Below, in pieces: positions 35,897-44,214 of a stretch of 64,000 bases of DNA. A model generated the notes under the pieces. It was not told the origin of the DNA and searched no databases. It worked only from the letters and a program-made list of their open reading frames with translations. How positions within the stretch are numbered: the stretch's first letter is position 1; each line of letters starts with the position of its first letter. The translations under genes and the position numbers were made by a program. This DNA comes from Roseobacter sinensis (GTDB lineage Bacteria > Pseudomonadota > Alphaproteobacteria > Rhodobacterales > Rhodobacteraceae). The stretch covers positions 62,001-126,000 of the forward strand of contig NZ_JALIEB010000001.1 of assembly GCF_025755255.1 (NCBI RefSeq), in the 5' to 3' direction.

Positions 35897-36295
35897 CTAC
35901 TGGCGGCTCAAGGTGGCGCGCAGAATACCCAAGGATGATTTGTAGATCGCGATGGCGCGATCATGCTGCCGCTTTGCATCGAGCGATTTCAGCATCTCGC
36001 CCTCCAGTGAAACGGTGTTTCCGTTGGGAGATGCGATGGCGTTCTCATCGGTATGAGGCTCAGCCATGCGGCCCTCAGTCGCGCCATGCAGGTGGCGGTC
36101 GCGCGTCGCGCGCTGGCCGGCAGCCTCGCCCATCGAGGTGTGCGTACGATAAGTTTCAGCGAAGGGCGCAAGATCCCGCGCCTTATACTCTGGCGTATCG
36201 GAGTTGGCGACGTTTTCCGCCGCGACGGCCTGCTTCTGGCCGGCGTGGACCGCCATCGCATGCGAAATCTTGAAGACTTCCAAATTTTTGAACAT
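35897..36295 (-). CDS. flgB: Flagellar rod protein FlgB
   Basis: A 132-residue rod protein with FKISHAMAVHAGQKQAVAAENVANSDTPEYKARDLAPF near the start. The ATG at 36295 is the family start (MFKNLEVFK); the longer open frame adds 10 unlikely residues. It heads the nine-gene minus-strand operon running to fliL2, divergent from fliI over 81 bp. Confidence 0.94.
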   Translation of the reverse strand: MFKNLEVFKISHAMAVHAGQKQAVAAENVANSDTPEYKARDLAPFAETYRTHTSMGEAAGQRATRDRHLHGATEGRMAEPHTDENAIASPNGNTVSLEGEMLKSLDAKRQHDRAIAIYKSSLGILRATLSRQ

Positions 36296-36376
36296 CCGGG
36301 CTTCTCCCTCGAACGATTTCATCAAGGCTTAACTCTGATTCCTTTAGAAAGAGTGTGCAAAAGCCAAAGGGTTGCC
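36296..36376. promoter_or_regulatory. Divergent flgB/fliI promoter region
   Basis: This 81-bp gap must hold both promoters. On the minus strand CTAA and TTAAG half sites occur but 11 bases apart (36331-36350) instead of 7, so I do not call a CtrA box here. AAAGGG precedes the fliI ATG. Confidence 0.35.
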
Positions 36377-37753
36377 ATGAACCAGCCAATTTCCTTCGAC
36401 GGGCTGACCGCCCAGATCACTGAATTGAATCCGGTGCGGGCAATTGGTCGCGTGGTTCGTGTCGAACGGGGCGTGGTTCATGTTTCCGGGTTGGCCGGAA
36501 AAGCAAGAATCGGTGATTTGGTCGTCATTTACCGGCAAGGCGAGCCGCTTTCCGGTGAAGTCTTGCAGCTCGATGGTGACATGCTGGTGCTGCTGCCGGA
36601 TCAAGCTCCAGACGGTGTTGCTTTGCGGGACCGTGCAGCCCTTCTCGAATCCCGGGGGATTGCGCCATCGAATGCCTGGGTGGGACGAATCATCGATCCC
36701 TTTGGTAACCCTCTCGATGGCAAACCTCTCTTGCGGGGCGCTGCAGCCCGCGCTCTGCGCCGTGCGCCTCCGGACGCCGGCGCCCGCAGATCTCTGGGCG
36801 CCCGATTGAATACCGGAATGGCTGGGCTCAACACAATGCTGCCGATCGTGCGTGGGCAGCGCGTTGGCCTCTTTGCCGGTTCTGGTGTCGGGAAGTCGAG
36901 CCTGCTGGGGCATCTTGCTCAGAACATGACCGCCGACGTCGTCGTGATCGCGATGATCGGCGAGCGGGGCCGAGAGCTGCGTCATTTCATAGACGACGTC
37001 TTGGGGAAAGAAGGCCTGAAGCGGGCGGTCATTGTTTGCGCCACGTCCGATCAGTCACCCCTGATACGGCGGCGCTGCGCATGGGCCGCGATGTCGGTGG
37101 CAGAGCATTTCCGGGATCAGGGCAGCTCTGTGCTCCTCCTTGCGGACTCCATCACTCGCTTTGCGGAAGCCCACAGAGAAGTGGCCGTCGCAGCCGGCGA
37201 GTCACCGGTGCTCCGCGGCTTCCCTCCGTCGACGGCCCACCTGATCATGTCTCTCTGCGAACGCGCGGGGCCGGGGCAAAATCAACAGGGCGACATCACG
37301 GGCGTGTTTAGCGTTCTTGTCGCCGGTTCGGATATGGACGAACCAATCGCTGACATTCTGCGCGGCGTCCTGGACGGTCACATCATCCTGGATCGGGAGA
37401 TCGCGGAACGCGGAAGATACCCTGCGATTGATGTCTTGCGGTCGGTGTCCCGAAGTTTGCCAGCTGCTGCAACCGAAAGTCAAAACGCCTTGATATCGCA
37501 GGCGCGCCACCTTCTGTCTGTCTACGATCGCAACGCGATGATGGTGCGCGCTGGCCTCTACTCCGCAGGCAGCGACCCGGAACTGGATGCGGCGGTACAA
37601 ATATGGTCTGACCTCGATGCCTTCTTAGCAAAAGTCGAGAAACAAGGCGTTGAGAACAGCTTCACGCAACTCGAACTTATTCTGCGCCGGGCGCGTGGTG
37701 TCGGAGGCGCGGGGCGAAATGGAGCTACGAATAGACCAACGTCTGCCGCCTAG
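36377..37753 (+). CDS. fliI: Flagellum-specific ATPase FliI
   Basis: A 458-residue F1-beta-like ATPase that energises export with FliH and FliJ. The Walker A is GSGVGKSS (residues 168-175); the usual Thr is Ser here, which is compatible with function. The Walker B region is LLLADSITRFAEAHREVA, where the Arg/Glu follow. It is transcribed alone, separated from fliH, and its stop lies 8 bp from the convergent DUF1217 gene. Confidence 0.97.
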   Translation: MNQPISFDGLTAQITELNPVRAIGRVVRVERGVVHVSGLAGKARIGDLVVIYRQGEPLSGEVLQLDGDMLVLLPDQAPDGVALRDRAALLESRGIAPSNAWVGRIIDPFGNPLDGKPLLRGAAARALRRAPPDAGARRSLGARLNTGMAGLNTMLPIVRGQRVGLFAGSGVGKSSLLGHLAQNMTADVVVIAMIGERGRELRHFIDDVLGKEGLKRAVIVCATSDQSPLIRRRCAWAAMSVAEHFRDQGSSVLLLADSITRFAEAHREVAVAAGESPVLRGFPPSTAHLIMSLCERAGPGQNQQGDITGVFSVLVAGSDMDEPIADILRGVLDGHIILDREIAERGRYPAIDVLRSVSRSLPAAATESQNALISQARHLLSVYDRNAMMVRAGLYSAGSDPELDAAVQIWSDLDAFLAKVEKQGVENSFTQLELILRRARGVGGAGRNGATNRPTSAA

Positions 37754-37761
37754 CGCAAAAC

Positions 37762-39060
37762 TCAGGATTGCAGAAGTGTCAGCGCGATCGATGCAGACGA
37801 TGCACCGCTATTGAACGAAGATATCTGCGACCGGACCACAAATTGAGTGATCAACTGATCCAGTTTTTCCGGATCGGAAAACTGGTTTACCTGATCGCTG
37901 CCGAAGGTCTTGCGGGCCCGTTCCTTGAACACAGCCAACTGCTGGTTGATATCCGCCTGCCCGAATTCCGTCGGAAGATTCAGAGCGGTTTCGAACAATG
38001 TCCGCAAAGGGGGCTCGCCCATCACAGTGAACCACTTCGCATCATTGGACATGTCATCGGAGCGGAATGGCTCAAGCTCAACACTCCCGTTTTTGACAAC
38101 GACAGGCTCTGAAAGCGTGATTCCCTCCGGAACTTCGAAGCTCCGCTGGATGTAAAGATCGGTAATCTCATCAGCAAAACCGAAGTTGTTCGCCCGGAAA
38201 TCTTCTGCAACGCCAAAACCAAACGCGCGAGACAACTCCGCGTAGGCTGGGTTGTCGAGTTCATTCGCTCGCGCGACGACTGAAATACTACCCTCTTCCA
38301 AGACTTCCTTGATCTTCGTCCACTCCGGGCTGACGGCTTCATCGCCGGATGGCTCGAAATCAACGATTGCCTGATAGTCCTCTTCAAGACCAAAGGCACC
38401 TAACGCGACCTTGAGCAGCCTTTCGTCGTTCAACAGGTCTTCCGGCGTCGCGATCAAGCCGATGTTACGCTCGAAGTACTCAATGTCTTCTGAGGCTTCA
38501 GCAGCGAAGTCCGATACGGCTTGCGCAACAGCCTCTGCGTCCAGCCGTGCCTGAGTCTTCTGCGGCGGAGTTGCCAGATCGACGAGCACCCGCTGCGCAT
38601 AAAGCGCAATCCGCATCGTCTCGTCCTGCTGACCCGTCGAAACTTCAAAGCTGTTCGCTTGGAAACGCGCCACCATGTTCTCGGCGAACCCTTCGCTGCC
38701 AATCTGCCGGGTTTCGCCCGGACCTAGGCCAAATGCGGCCGAAAACTCTTTGTACCGATTGTCCGAGAACCTGTTGGCCAGCGAATCGTTCGCTGTCGTT
38801 CCCTCTTCAAGGATCTTTCGTATGAAGAAGCGATTGTCGATGTCGTCTTGAATGCCGAAGGCACCCAAAGCGACCTCGAGCAAACGGCGGTCAGACGTTA
38901 GCTCCTCAGCCGACGTCACCTTTCCAATGTTTTCCAGAAAGTACTCGGTGTTCCGCGTAATCTGTGCGGAATTGGAGAAGTTGGCCAGCTGACTGTCATA
39001 TGTCCTTTGCAGGAACCGCCAGCCGGTCAGACCAGACGATGGGATGATCGGCGTAAACAT
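37762..39060 (-). CDS. DUF1217-family flagellar protein with internal repeats
   Basis: A 432-residue cytoplasmic-type protein of the DUF1217 family, found in flagellar clusters of Rhodobacterales and Rhizobiales. Two copies of one unit are obvious: EYFLENIGKVTSAEELTSDR (about 43-62) with LLEVALGAFG, and EYFERNIGLIATPEDLLNDE (about 198-217) with LLKVALGAFG; each ends near AAFGLG or RAFGFG. The ATG overlaps the flbT stop by one base (39060). Its function is unknown; position after flaF and flbT suggests a role in filament biogenesis. Confidence 0.85.
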   Translation of the reverse strand: MFTPIIPSSGLTGWRFLQRTYDSQLANFSNSAQITRNTEYFLENIGKVTSAEELTSDRRLLEVALGAFGIQDDIDNRFFIRKILEEGTTANDSLANRFSDNRYKEFSAAFGLGPGETRQIGSEGFAENMVARFQANSFEVSTGQQDETMRIALYAQRVLVDLATPPQKTQARLDAEAVAQAVSDFAAEASEDIEYFERNIGLIATPEDLLNDERLLKVALGAFGLEEDYQAIVDFEPSGDEAVSPEWTKIKEVLEEGSISVVARANELDNPAYAELSRAFGFGVAEDFRANNFGFADEITDLYIQRSFEVPEGITLSEPVVVKNGSVELEPFRSDDMSNDAKWFTVMGEPPLRTLFETALNLPTEFGQADINQQLAVFKERARKTFGSDQVNQFSDPEKLDQLITQFVVRSQISSFNSGASSASIALTLLQS

Positions 39061-39464
39061 CAGTCGACCCTGGCTGCAAGCAGGCGTTCCTCCCGCGGGA
39101 GCAACGCGCGCAGCGCCTTGAGTGCACGATAGTGCTGTTTTTCAACCAAACCTCGGGTCGCCTCTGCCAGAACGTTTCGACTGTCGGCGTCGGTGAACAC
39201 CTGGCTCAACTCTTCAATCTGCCTGAGCAGGGGCAAATGGGCTTCGTCCGGGCTTTTGTCACCGGACAAAACGAGTTGCATTGCGAAGCATGCTCGTTTC
39301 ACAGGCGTTTTTGCATCTTCGGGGTGAATTGCATCGCGGAGCCTCAGAATGTTGGCCCCCGGCGTCATGATGGAGAGGCGGCTACGCCGATCTCCGTTTT
39401 CGATGACCACGCCATTGATCAACACCCGCTCCTTCGGGCTGAGCTTCAGAACGAGACCGCTCAT
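39060..39464 (-). CDS. flbT: Flagellin translation repressor FlbT
   Basis: A 134-residue protein of the FlbT family: LSPKERVLINGVVIENGDRRSRLSIMTPGANILRLRDAIHPEDAKTP is a clear family N-terminus. In Caulobacter, FlbT binds flagellin mRNA leaders and lowers their stability until the hook is complete. It overlaps flaF by ATGA and is next to the fliC gene whose leader carries hairpins. Confidence 0.93.
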   Translation of the reverse strand: MSGLVLKLSPKERVLINGVVIENGDRRSRLSIMTPGANILRLRDAIHPEDAKTPVKRACFAMQLVLSGDKSPDEAHLPLLRQIEELSQVFTDADSRNVLAEATRGLVEKQHYRALKALRALLPREERLLAARVD

Positions 39465-39832
39465 TTTGTTTCTCCAGCCGGTTTGAGACCACCCAGGATA
39501 AGTGCGTTGATTTCGAGGAGCGGTATGGCCGTGTCCTGTTTGCGCAAGACTTTATGCGTATGGAGACGGGTGAATTCTGCGAGATAGATGATCCGAGCCC
39601 GCAGTTCATCCGGCAGAAGATTGTCGTCATCCGCGACATCCACAGCCAGTGCTGTCCAAAGCTTGTTGTTCTCGTACAACGCCTCGGCAAGGGCCGGAAA
39701 GTCATCGTTCTTGATCGCCTTCTTCAAGCGGTGCGAAATCCGCGCGATGACTTCGTATTCTGCACTGCGTGCCGTTCTGGTCGGGGCCGTTGCAGGCGCG
39801 TAAGCGCTTTGGGCCTGTGCGTATGCGTTCAC
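39461..39832 (-). CDS. flaF: Flagellin synthesis regulator FlaF
   Basis: A 123-residue FlaF-family protein (TARSAEYEVIARISHRLKKAIKNDDFPALAEALYENNKLWTALAVDVADDDNLL), which acts with FlbT on flagellin expression or secretion. The start is a GTG at 39832, with AAAGG 7 bases upstream. It begins the flaF-flbT-DUF1217 operon 70 bp after the fliC stop. Confidence 0.93.
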   Translation of the reverse strand: MNAYAQAQSAYAPATAPTRTARSAEYEVIARISHRLKKAIKNDDFPALAEALYENNKLWTALAVDVADDDNLLPDELRARIIYLAEFTRLHTHKVLRKQDTAIPLLEINALILGGLKPAGETK

Positions 39833-39866
39833 GTTGTAACCTTTATGGGTAACTTGAAACCTGGTT

Positions 39867-39892
39867 CAGGGGCGCGGTGAACCGCGCCCCTG
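39867..39892 (-). terminator. Strong hairpin downstream of fliC
   Basis: A perfect 11-bp GC-rich stem (CAGGGGCGCGG and CCGCGCCCCTG) with a 4-base loop lies 10 bases past the fliC stop. It has no long T-run, so termination may be partial or it may protect the fliC mRNA 3' end. Confidence 0.7.
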
Positions 39893-39901
39893 AGATATCG
39901 C

Positions 39902-41230
39902 TTACCGGAAGAGCGACAGGATGGTCTGCGGTGCCTGGTTGGCAATCGACAGAGCCTGTACACCCAGCTGCTGCTGTGTCTGCAGAGCCTGAAGCTTGGC
40001 CGAGGCCGCTTCCATATCCGCATCGACAAGCGCACCAATGCCCGATGTCAGGCTATCGGTCAGCTTGCTGACGAAGTCGGCCTGAGTTTCGATCCGTAGA
40101 GCGCTCGAACCCAAGTCAGCGGCTGTATCAATCGACGTTTGGATCAAGCCTTCGATTGCAGACAAGGCAGCCGCGGCACCGTTTTCGGTGGTCACATCAA
40201 CTTCGTTCAGAAGCGCAAGACCGCCACTGGTGGTTCCACCAGCGTTCGTGGTGATGTTGCCCGCAGCTGCTGCGGCGAGGGCGGTCGCGGTGTTGTTTGT
40301 GACCGTAATCGCGGCGCCAGAACTTGTGATTGTGAAGTCATCCCCGAAACCTTGCTCCGCCAGGCGGAAGTTCATAACATCAACAAGATTTGAGGCGATG
40401 TCTGCAGCGGTATCGCCGTCCTTCGCGACATAGAGTGCGCGGCCGTCACCTGCGCTAGCGGCTTGTGCTGTCGCAAATGGAGTTCCAGTCAACGCGGCAT
40501 CGAAGATTTCCATGTTGAATTCGTAGCTGTCACCCGCCATGACTGCTTGCGTACGTCCAGCAGTCGTGGTTTCGCCAACAATCGTATATGTCGCATTCGC
40601 TGCGCCATTCGCGGTCGCGGTGCCAGCAACAGTGAATGCAGCCGCATTCAGAGCTCCGATAGTCCCCGCAACCCCTGTCTGGGTAGTCAGGTCACCTTTT
40701 GAGACATCGATGTTGCTTGCCGCAACACCAGTTGCACTACGGTCAAGCGAGGAAAGAATGCTGACGGTTCCACTTCCGTCGGCAGCCGTCCCTGCTGCGG
40801 TGTATGCTGTCGTGGTTTCCTGATTGGACAGGACATTGAGACCGTTGAACTGCGCAGCAGCCGAAATCGACCCGATCTGGCTAGTCAACGCTTCAATGTC
40901 AGCCTGGATCTTGTTGCGATCAACGTTTTCCTCTTGCGAGTTCACGATTTTCGCTTTGATCTCGGTCAACAGGTCCGTGATGCTCTCCGAGGCGTTCAGG
41001 GCGACACCAACCGTTGCCTGACCCAGCGACAGCGAATCAGAGATTGCTTCGAAGCCTTTCACGTCGGACGACATCACTTTGGAGATGGCCCAGACCGATG
41101 CATTGTCCTTGGCGCTTTCCACGGTCTTACCGGTGGAGATTTCGCTCTGGACCTTGCCCAGGTTCATGTTGATGGATTTCAGGGTCTGCAGCGCAACCAT
41201 TGCGCTGTTATTGGTAAGAATGCTCGACAT
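39902..41230 (-). CDS. fliC: Flagellin
   Basis: The 442-residue filament subunit. The conserved N-terminal D0/D1 region (SSILTNNSAMVALQTLKSINMNLGKVQSEISTGK) and C-terminal region (LQALQTQQQLGVQALSIANQAPQTILSLFR) are intact, while the middle is Ala/Thr-rich and variable. I chose the ATG at 41230 (AAAGGA upstream); an ATG 24 bases upstream would add MNDQRNML. It is transcribed alone with a roughly 150-bp leader region and a strong 3' hairpin. Confidence 0.97.
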   Translation of the reverse strand: MSSILTNNSAMVALQTLKSINMNLGKVQSEISTGKTVESAKDNASVWAISKVMSSDVKGFEAISDSLSLGQATVGVALNASESITDLLTEIKAKIVNSQEENVDRNKIQADIEALTSQIGSISAAAQFNGLNVLSNQETTTAYTAAGTAADGSGTVSILSSLDRSATGVAASNIDVSKGDLTTQTGVAGTIGALNAAAFTVAGTATANGAANATYTIVGETTTAGRTQAVMAGDSYEFNMEIFDAALTGTPFATAQAASAGDGRALYVAKDGDTAADIASNLVDVMNFRLAEQGFGDDFTITSSGAAITVTNNTATALAAAAAGNITTNAGGTTSGGLALLNEVDVTTENGAAAALSAIEGLIQTSIDTAADLGSSALRIETQADFVSKLTDSLTSGIGALVDADMEAASAKLQALQTQQQLGVQALSIANQAPQTILSLFR

Positions 41231-41251
41231 AAGCATGTTCCTTTGATCATT

Positions 41252-41295
41252 CACGCTTTGCGTGGATTATGTCCCCAACGCCTTCACGCGGGGAC
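41252..41295 (-). promoter_or_regulatory. Two hairpins in the fliC leader
   Basis: CACGC-TTT-GCGTG (41252-41264) and GTCCCC...GGGGAC (41271-41276 with 41290-41295) can fold just upstream of the fliC ribosome site (near 41237-41244). FlbT of Caulobacter acts on a structured flagellin leader, so these may be its target. Confidence 0.45.
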
Positions 41296-41383
41296 GAAAC
41301 TGTCGTTCTGACCAATGCAGTCGCCGTCATCTGGCGAAGCGCCACCCGACCTCGGATGCAGCGCCAACATGCCGTTCGAAAGG

Positions 41384-41399
41384 CTAACGAGTGTTTAAG
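41384..41399 (-). promoter_or_regulatory. CtrA-like box upstream of fliC
   Basis: CTAA-CGAGTGT-TTAAG on the plus strand, 153 bases before the fliC ATG and 40 bases past the flgN-like stop. Relative to its gene the orientation is opposite to that of the other three boxes, so it is the weakest functionally. Confidence 0.4.
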
Positions 41400-41439
41400 T
41401 CACGCCTTCCGTGTCATTTCGTTTTTATTCAAATCCTCC

Positions 41440-41799
41440 CTAGGCGCGCTTCTCCACCGAGCCGTCTAGCGCGATATCGATGCTCCGCCGCTCGCCCTTG
41501 TCGTCATATGTTTCGAGCGAACTGCGCACACGGCGCAACGCAGCCAGGCGGCGAGAGACCGAGCGTATCCCTTCAAGCGCCTGATCCAGCAAGGCCTGGT
41601 TGCGCTTCAGCTTGGTCTGCAGGCCGGCCAGGGCATCGCGATCCGCGTCATCCAGCGTCGCAAACCGCTCAATCAGACCTTCCTTGCGCTCCAGCAGACG
41701 CCCGACTTCGTCGAGATCTCCCGCCAGCAGCGCAGCGCGCTCGGCCTCCAGGAGATCGTCCAATGCGTCAACGACATCTTCAAACTCTTCATTCGTCAT
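41440..41799 (-). CDS. FlgN-like export chaperone
   Basis: A 119-residue, highly helical and charged protein (EEFEDVVDALDDLLEAERAALLAGDLDEVGRLLERKEGLIERF) with the size and pattern of FlgN, the chaperone for hook-junction proteins FlgK and FlgL. It overlaps flgJ by 11 bp and precedes the fliC regulatory region. FlgN sequences are poorly conserved, so the call rests on size, helical pattern and context. Confidence 0.7.
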   Translation of the reverse strand: MTNEEFEDVVDALDDLLEAERAALLAGDLDEVGRLLERKEGLIERFATLDDADRDALAGLQTKLKRNQALLDQALEGIRSVSRRLAALRRVRSSLETYDDKGERRSIDIALDGSVEKRA

Positions 41800-42070
41800 T
41801 CTGCTTCTCCTTCAAAGCGTGGAAGATTGATTCGCTCAGCCCGATTCCGCCGGCTTTGACCATTTGCATGGCCTGTTCCTGCAACATGAAGGAGCTGAAT
41901 TGGTCTTCCCCGGCGCCACCGCCGAAATGCTCGCTGGTCTTGCCTAAGCCCGCGGATTTCAACATTTCTGCGAGGAAATTTGCCTCGAGTTTCTCGGCCA
42001 CCTCGCGCAATGCCCTGTCCTGCGGGGACATCGCCGTGGCCTGCGGCCGGATGGGGGAAGTTGCTGTCAT
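41789..42070 (-). CDS. flgJ: FlgJ rod-binding domain protein (no muramidase domain)
   Basis: A 93-residue protein containing only the FlgJ N-terminal rod-binding domain (LREVAEKLEANFLAEMLKSAGLGKTSEHFGGGAGEDQFSSFMLQEQAMQM). The muramidase domain of enteric FlgJ is missing, so a separate lytic transglycosylase must open the wall. The ATG at 42070 has GGAG 9 bases upstream. It is divergent from fliK over 36 bp. Confidence 0.9.
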   Translation of the reverse strand: MTATSPIRPQATAMSPQDRALREVAEKLEANFLAEMLKSAGLGKTSEHFGGGAGEDQFSSFMLQEQAMQMVKAGGIGLSESIFHALKEKQNDE

Positions 42071-42106
42071 CGCAAGTATCTCCAATTGCAACTATTTTCC
42101 GGGAGC

Positions 42107-43534
42107 ATGACGGCAATCGGTAAAGATGCAGTAACCAACTGCGGTCATAAGGGAGCTGACGAGGAAGAAATCCCGGAGATGTCAGTGCTCGAAATTTCTA
42201 TGACACAACCAGCAGCCAAGGCTGGTCGAAATGAAAAAATGCCTTCGGGTGAAGGTGGGTCAAAAAAGGCGGAGGCCGAGGGATCGGACGCGGATTTCGA
42301 GACCGCATACTCGGCGGATTCCGAAGGCGAGGCGAACGCGCCCTCGGAGGATGCAAAAAAGGTCGACGTGCCGGATAGCCCTCCGAAGGCTCCCAAACTG
42401 CTCTCCGATGCAGCCGCAGCCGAAGGCGAGGCCGATGTGCGCATCGTAGACGTCGATGCCGAAGCGGATGTGACAAAGGCGCCTTTGCCGGGTAGCGACC
42501 TCGCGTCTCAGACGGAAGAAGCGCCGGGAGATCTGCCGGTCCAAAAGACCCGCGGCTCGGACACGAGTGAGTTGGCCTTCGCGCAACGCGTGCGCGTGGA
42601 ACAAGGCGCCGCGCCACAGGAGGCTCCGACTGGCAAAGTGCAGATCACGGAAGCACAAAAGGGGCCGACCGACGTGGCGACTGAGGGTGCTGTCGCCAAG
42701 CCCGCAGCTGTTGCGGTCGCTGCGACGGACAAGGCTACGACAACGCCTCAGACGCTACTGCAAGCGGCTGCGCAGACGGCGGCCATGCCCACGGAAAAAC
42801 CCGCTCCCGATCCGGCCAAAGCTGCTTTGATGCCAGCGGGCAAACCGCTGCCGGATGTTGCGAACGCCAATGCGCCGAAGGACCGCGCCAGACGTGAGGA
42901 TGAGAGCCGTCTGACCATGGCGCGAGAGGCCCCCTCAAACGCCAATCAAGGGCCCAAAACAACTGTGCCCACTCCGCCGGTGAACCCGTCCGCTCAACAA
43001 AACGTGGCGCTGACGGCACAAACGGAGAAACCGGCGGTCGATCTTCAACTCGCCCCGGTCGGTGATCTTGACGCGCCATCGAGCTGGGATCCGCGCGGTC
43101 CGGCACCCACGACACTTGCACAAACCCTTGCTCGCCCAGAGACGCCGGGCATGATCGGTCGTCAGATGGTAGAGATCCTGCAAAGATTCCCGGACCGGCC
43201 GGTGGAGCTGTCGCTGAACCCGGAAGAACTTGGCCGGGTCCGGCTGAGTATCTCAGCGGCGGAAAGTGGCATCACCGTTCACGTTCTGGCCGAGCGGCCG
43301 GAAACCCTGGATCTCATGCGCAGGCATATCGACCAGCTGGCGCGCGAGTTCCAGGCTCTTGGGTACGATTCGATCAACTTTGCGTTCAATGAGGGTCAGT
43401 CCGAGCAGGGCACCACTGATCACGGCGAAAACGGCGGCCAGCCCTCGGCTGGCGACCTGCTGAGCGGGGTCGAGGCGGATGCCCCCATTCCGGTCACAAT
43501 GACCGCATCAACCGGCGTCGATATTCGGGTTTAA
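42107..43534 (+). CDS. fliK: Flagellar hook-length control protein FliK
   Basis: A 475-residue protein with a long low-complexity N-terminal part rich in Ala, Glu, Pro and Lys (about 1-330), typical of the ruler region, and a C-terminal Flg_hook domain (EILQRFPDRPVELSLNPEELGRVRLSISAAESGITVHVLAERPETLDLMRRHIDQLAREFQALGY). That domain contacts FlhB to switch export specificity. The start is uncertain: ATG 42107 or ATG 42179 (MSVLEISMTQ). flgD follows after 11 bp. Confidence 0.85.
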   Translation: MTAIGKDAVTNCGHKGADEEEIPEMSVLEISMTQPAAKAGRNEKMPSGEGGSKKAEAEGSDADFETAYSADSEGEANAPSEDAKKVDVPDSPPKAPKLLSDAAAAEGEADVRIVDVDAEADVTKAPLPGSDLASQTEEAPGDLPVQKTRGSDTSELAFAQRVRVEQGAAPQEAPTGKVQITEAQKGPTDVATEGAVAKPAAVAVAATDKATTTPQTLLQAAAQTAAMPTEKPAPDPAKAALMPAGKPLPDVANANAPKDRARREDESRLTMAREAPSNANQGPKTTVPTPPVNPSAQQNVALTAQTEKPAVDLQLAPVGDLDAPSSWDPRGPAPTTLAQTLARPETPGMIGRQMVEILQRFPDRPVELSLNPEELGRVRLSISAAESGITVHVLAERPETLDLMRRHIDQLAREFQALGYDSINFAFNEGQSEQGTTDHGENGGQPSAGDLLSGVEADAPIPVTMTASTGVDIRV

Positions 43535-43545
43535 GGAGGCAAACG

Positions 43546-44211
43546 ATGGAAGTGACCAATACCCAAACCGCGCAGACTGCGGCGCGCAGCGCAGCGGCAA
43601 GCGAGCAATCTTCCGCTGTGATCTCTTCGGATTTCGAAACCTTCCTGAAGATGCTCACGGCCCAGGCACGATATCAGGATCCACTGGAGCCGATCGATTC
43701 GTCTGAATATGCCGCACAGCTGGCGCAGTTCTCGATGGTGGAGCAGCAGGTCCTGTCGAACGACCTATTGGAGATGCTCAGCACTCAGCTCAACGCTGGC
43801 AACATCGGCCAAGTTGCAAGTTGGATCGGCATGGAAGCGCGCACCGCAGCAGCGGTGCCATTCGACGGGTCACCGCTGACAGTCATACCCACAACCCAGG
43901 CAGGCTCGGACCAAGCCATTCTGATCGCTTACAATGCGGACGGAGACGAGGTCAGCCGCCAACAGATCTCCACGGAGGGAGAGCCTGTCGAGTGGACCGG
44001 GCGCAGAGCCGACGACACCGCGCTGCCCGAAGGTCTCTACAGCTTCAAAGTCGAGCATCGGGCCGTTGGCCAAACGCTCGGCGTGACGGCGGCGGAAAGC
44101 TATGCACGGATTACCGAAGCCAGACGCCAGGGTACAGAGACGGTTTTCGTGCTCGACGGCGGCTCGACCGTGACCACCGAGGATGTCAGCGCCCTGCGCG
44201 AACCGGTCTAA
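43546..44211 (+). CDS. flgD: Hook cap / hook assembly protein FlgD
   Basis: A 221-residue protein with the FlgD core SSDFETFLKMLTAQARYQDPLEPIDSSEYAAQLAQFSMVEQQVLSNDLL and a C-terminal beta domain. It caps the growing hook. AAGGAGG lies 6 bases before the ATG. Its stop is 3 bp from that of the convergent puuB-like gene, marking the end of the flagellar island. Confidence 0.95.
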   Translation: MEVTNTQTAQTAARSAAASEQSSAVISSDFETFLKMLTAQARYQDPLEPIDSSEYAAQLAQFSMVEQQVLSNDLLEMLSTQLNAGNIGQVASWIGMEARTAAAVPFDGSPLTVIPTTQAGSDQAILIAYNADGDEVSRQQISTEGEPVEWTGRRADDTALPEGLYSFKVEHRAVGQTLGVTAAESYARITEARRQGTETVFVLDGGSTVTTEDVSALREPV

Positions 44212-44214
44212 GGG

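Noticed and set aside
36296-36376. CtrA box between flgB and fliI
   Set aside because: The half sites are 11 bases apart, not 7, unlike the four accepted boxes.
41300-41400. Sigma54 or sigma28 promoter for fliC
   Set aside because: GG/GC spacing of sigma54 and the TAAA-N15-GCCGATAA pattern of sigma28 are both absent.
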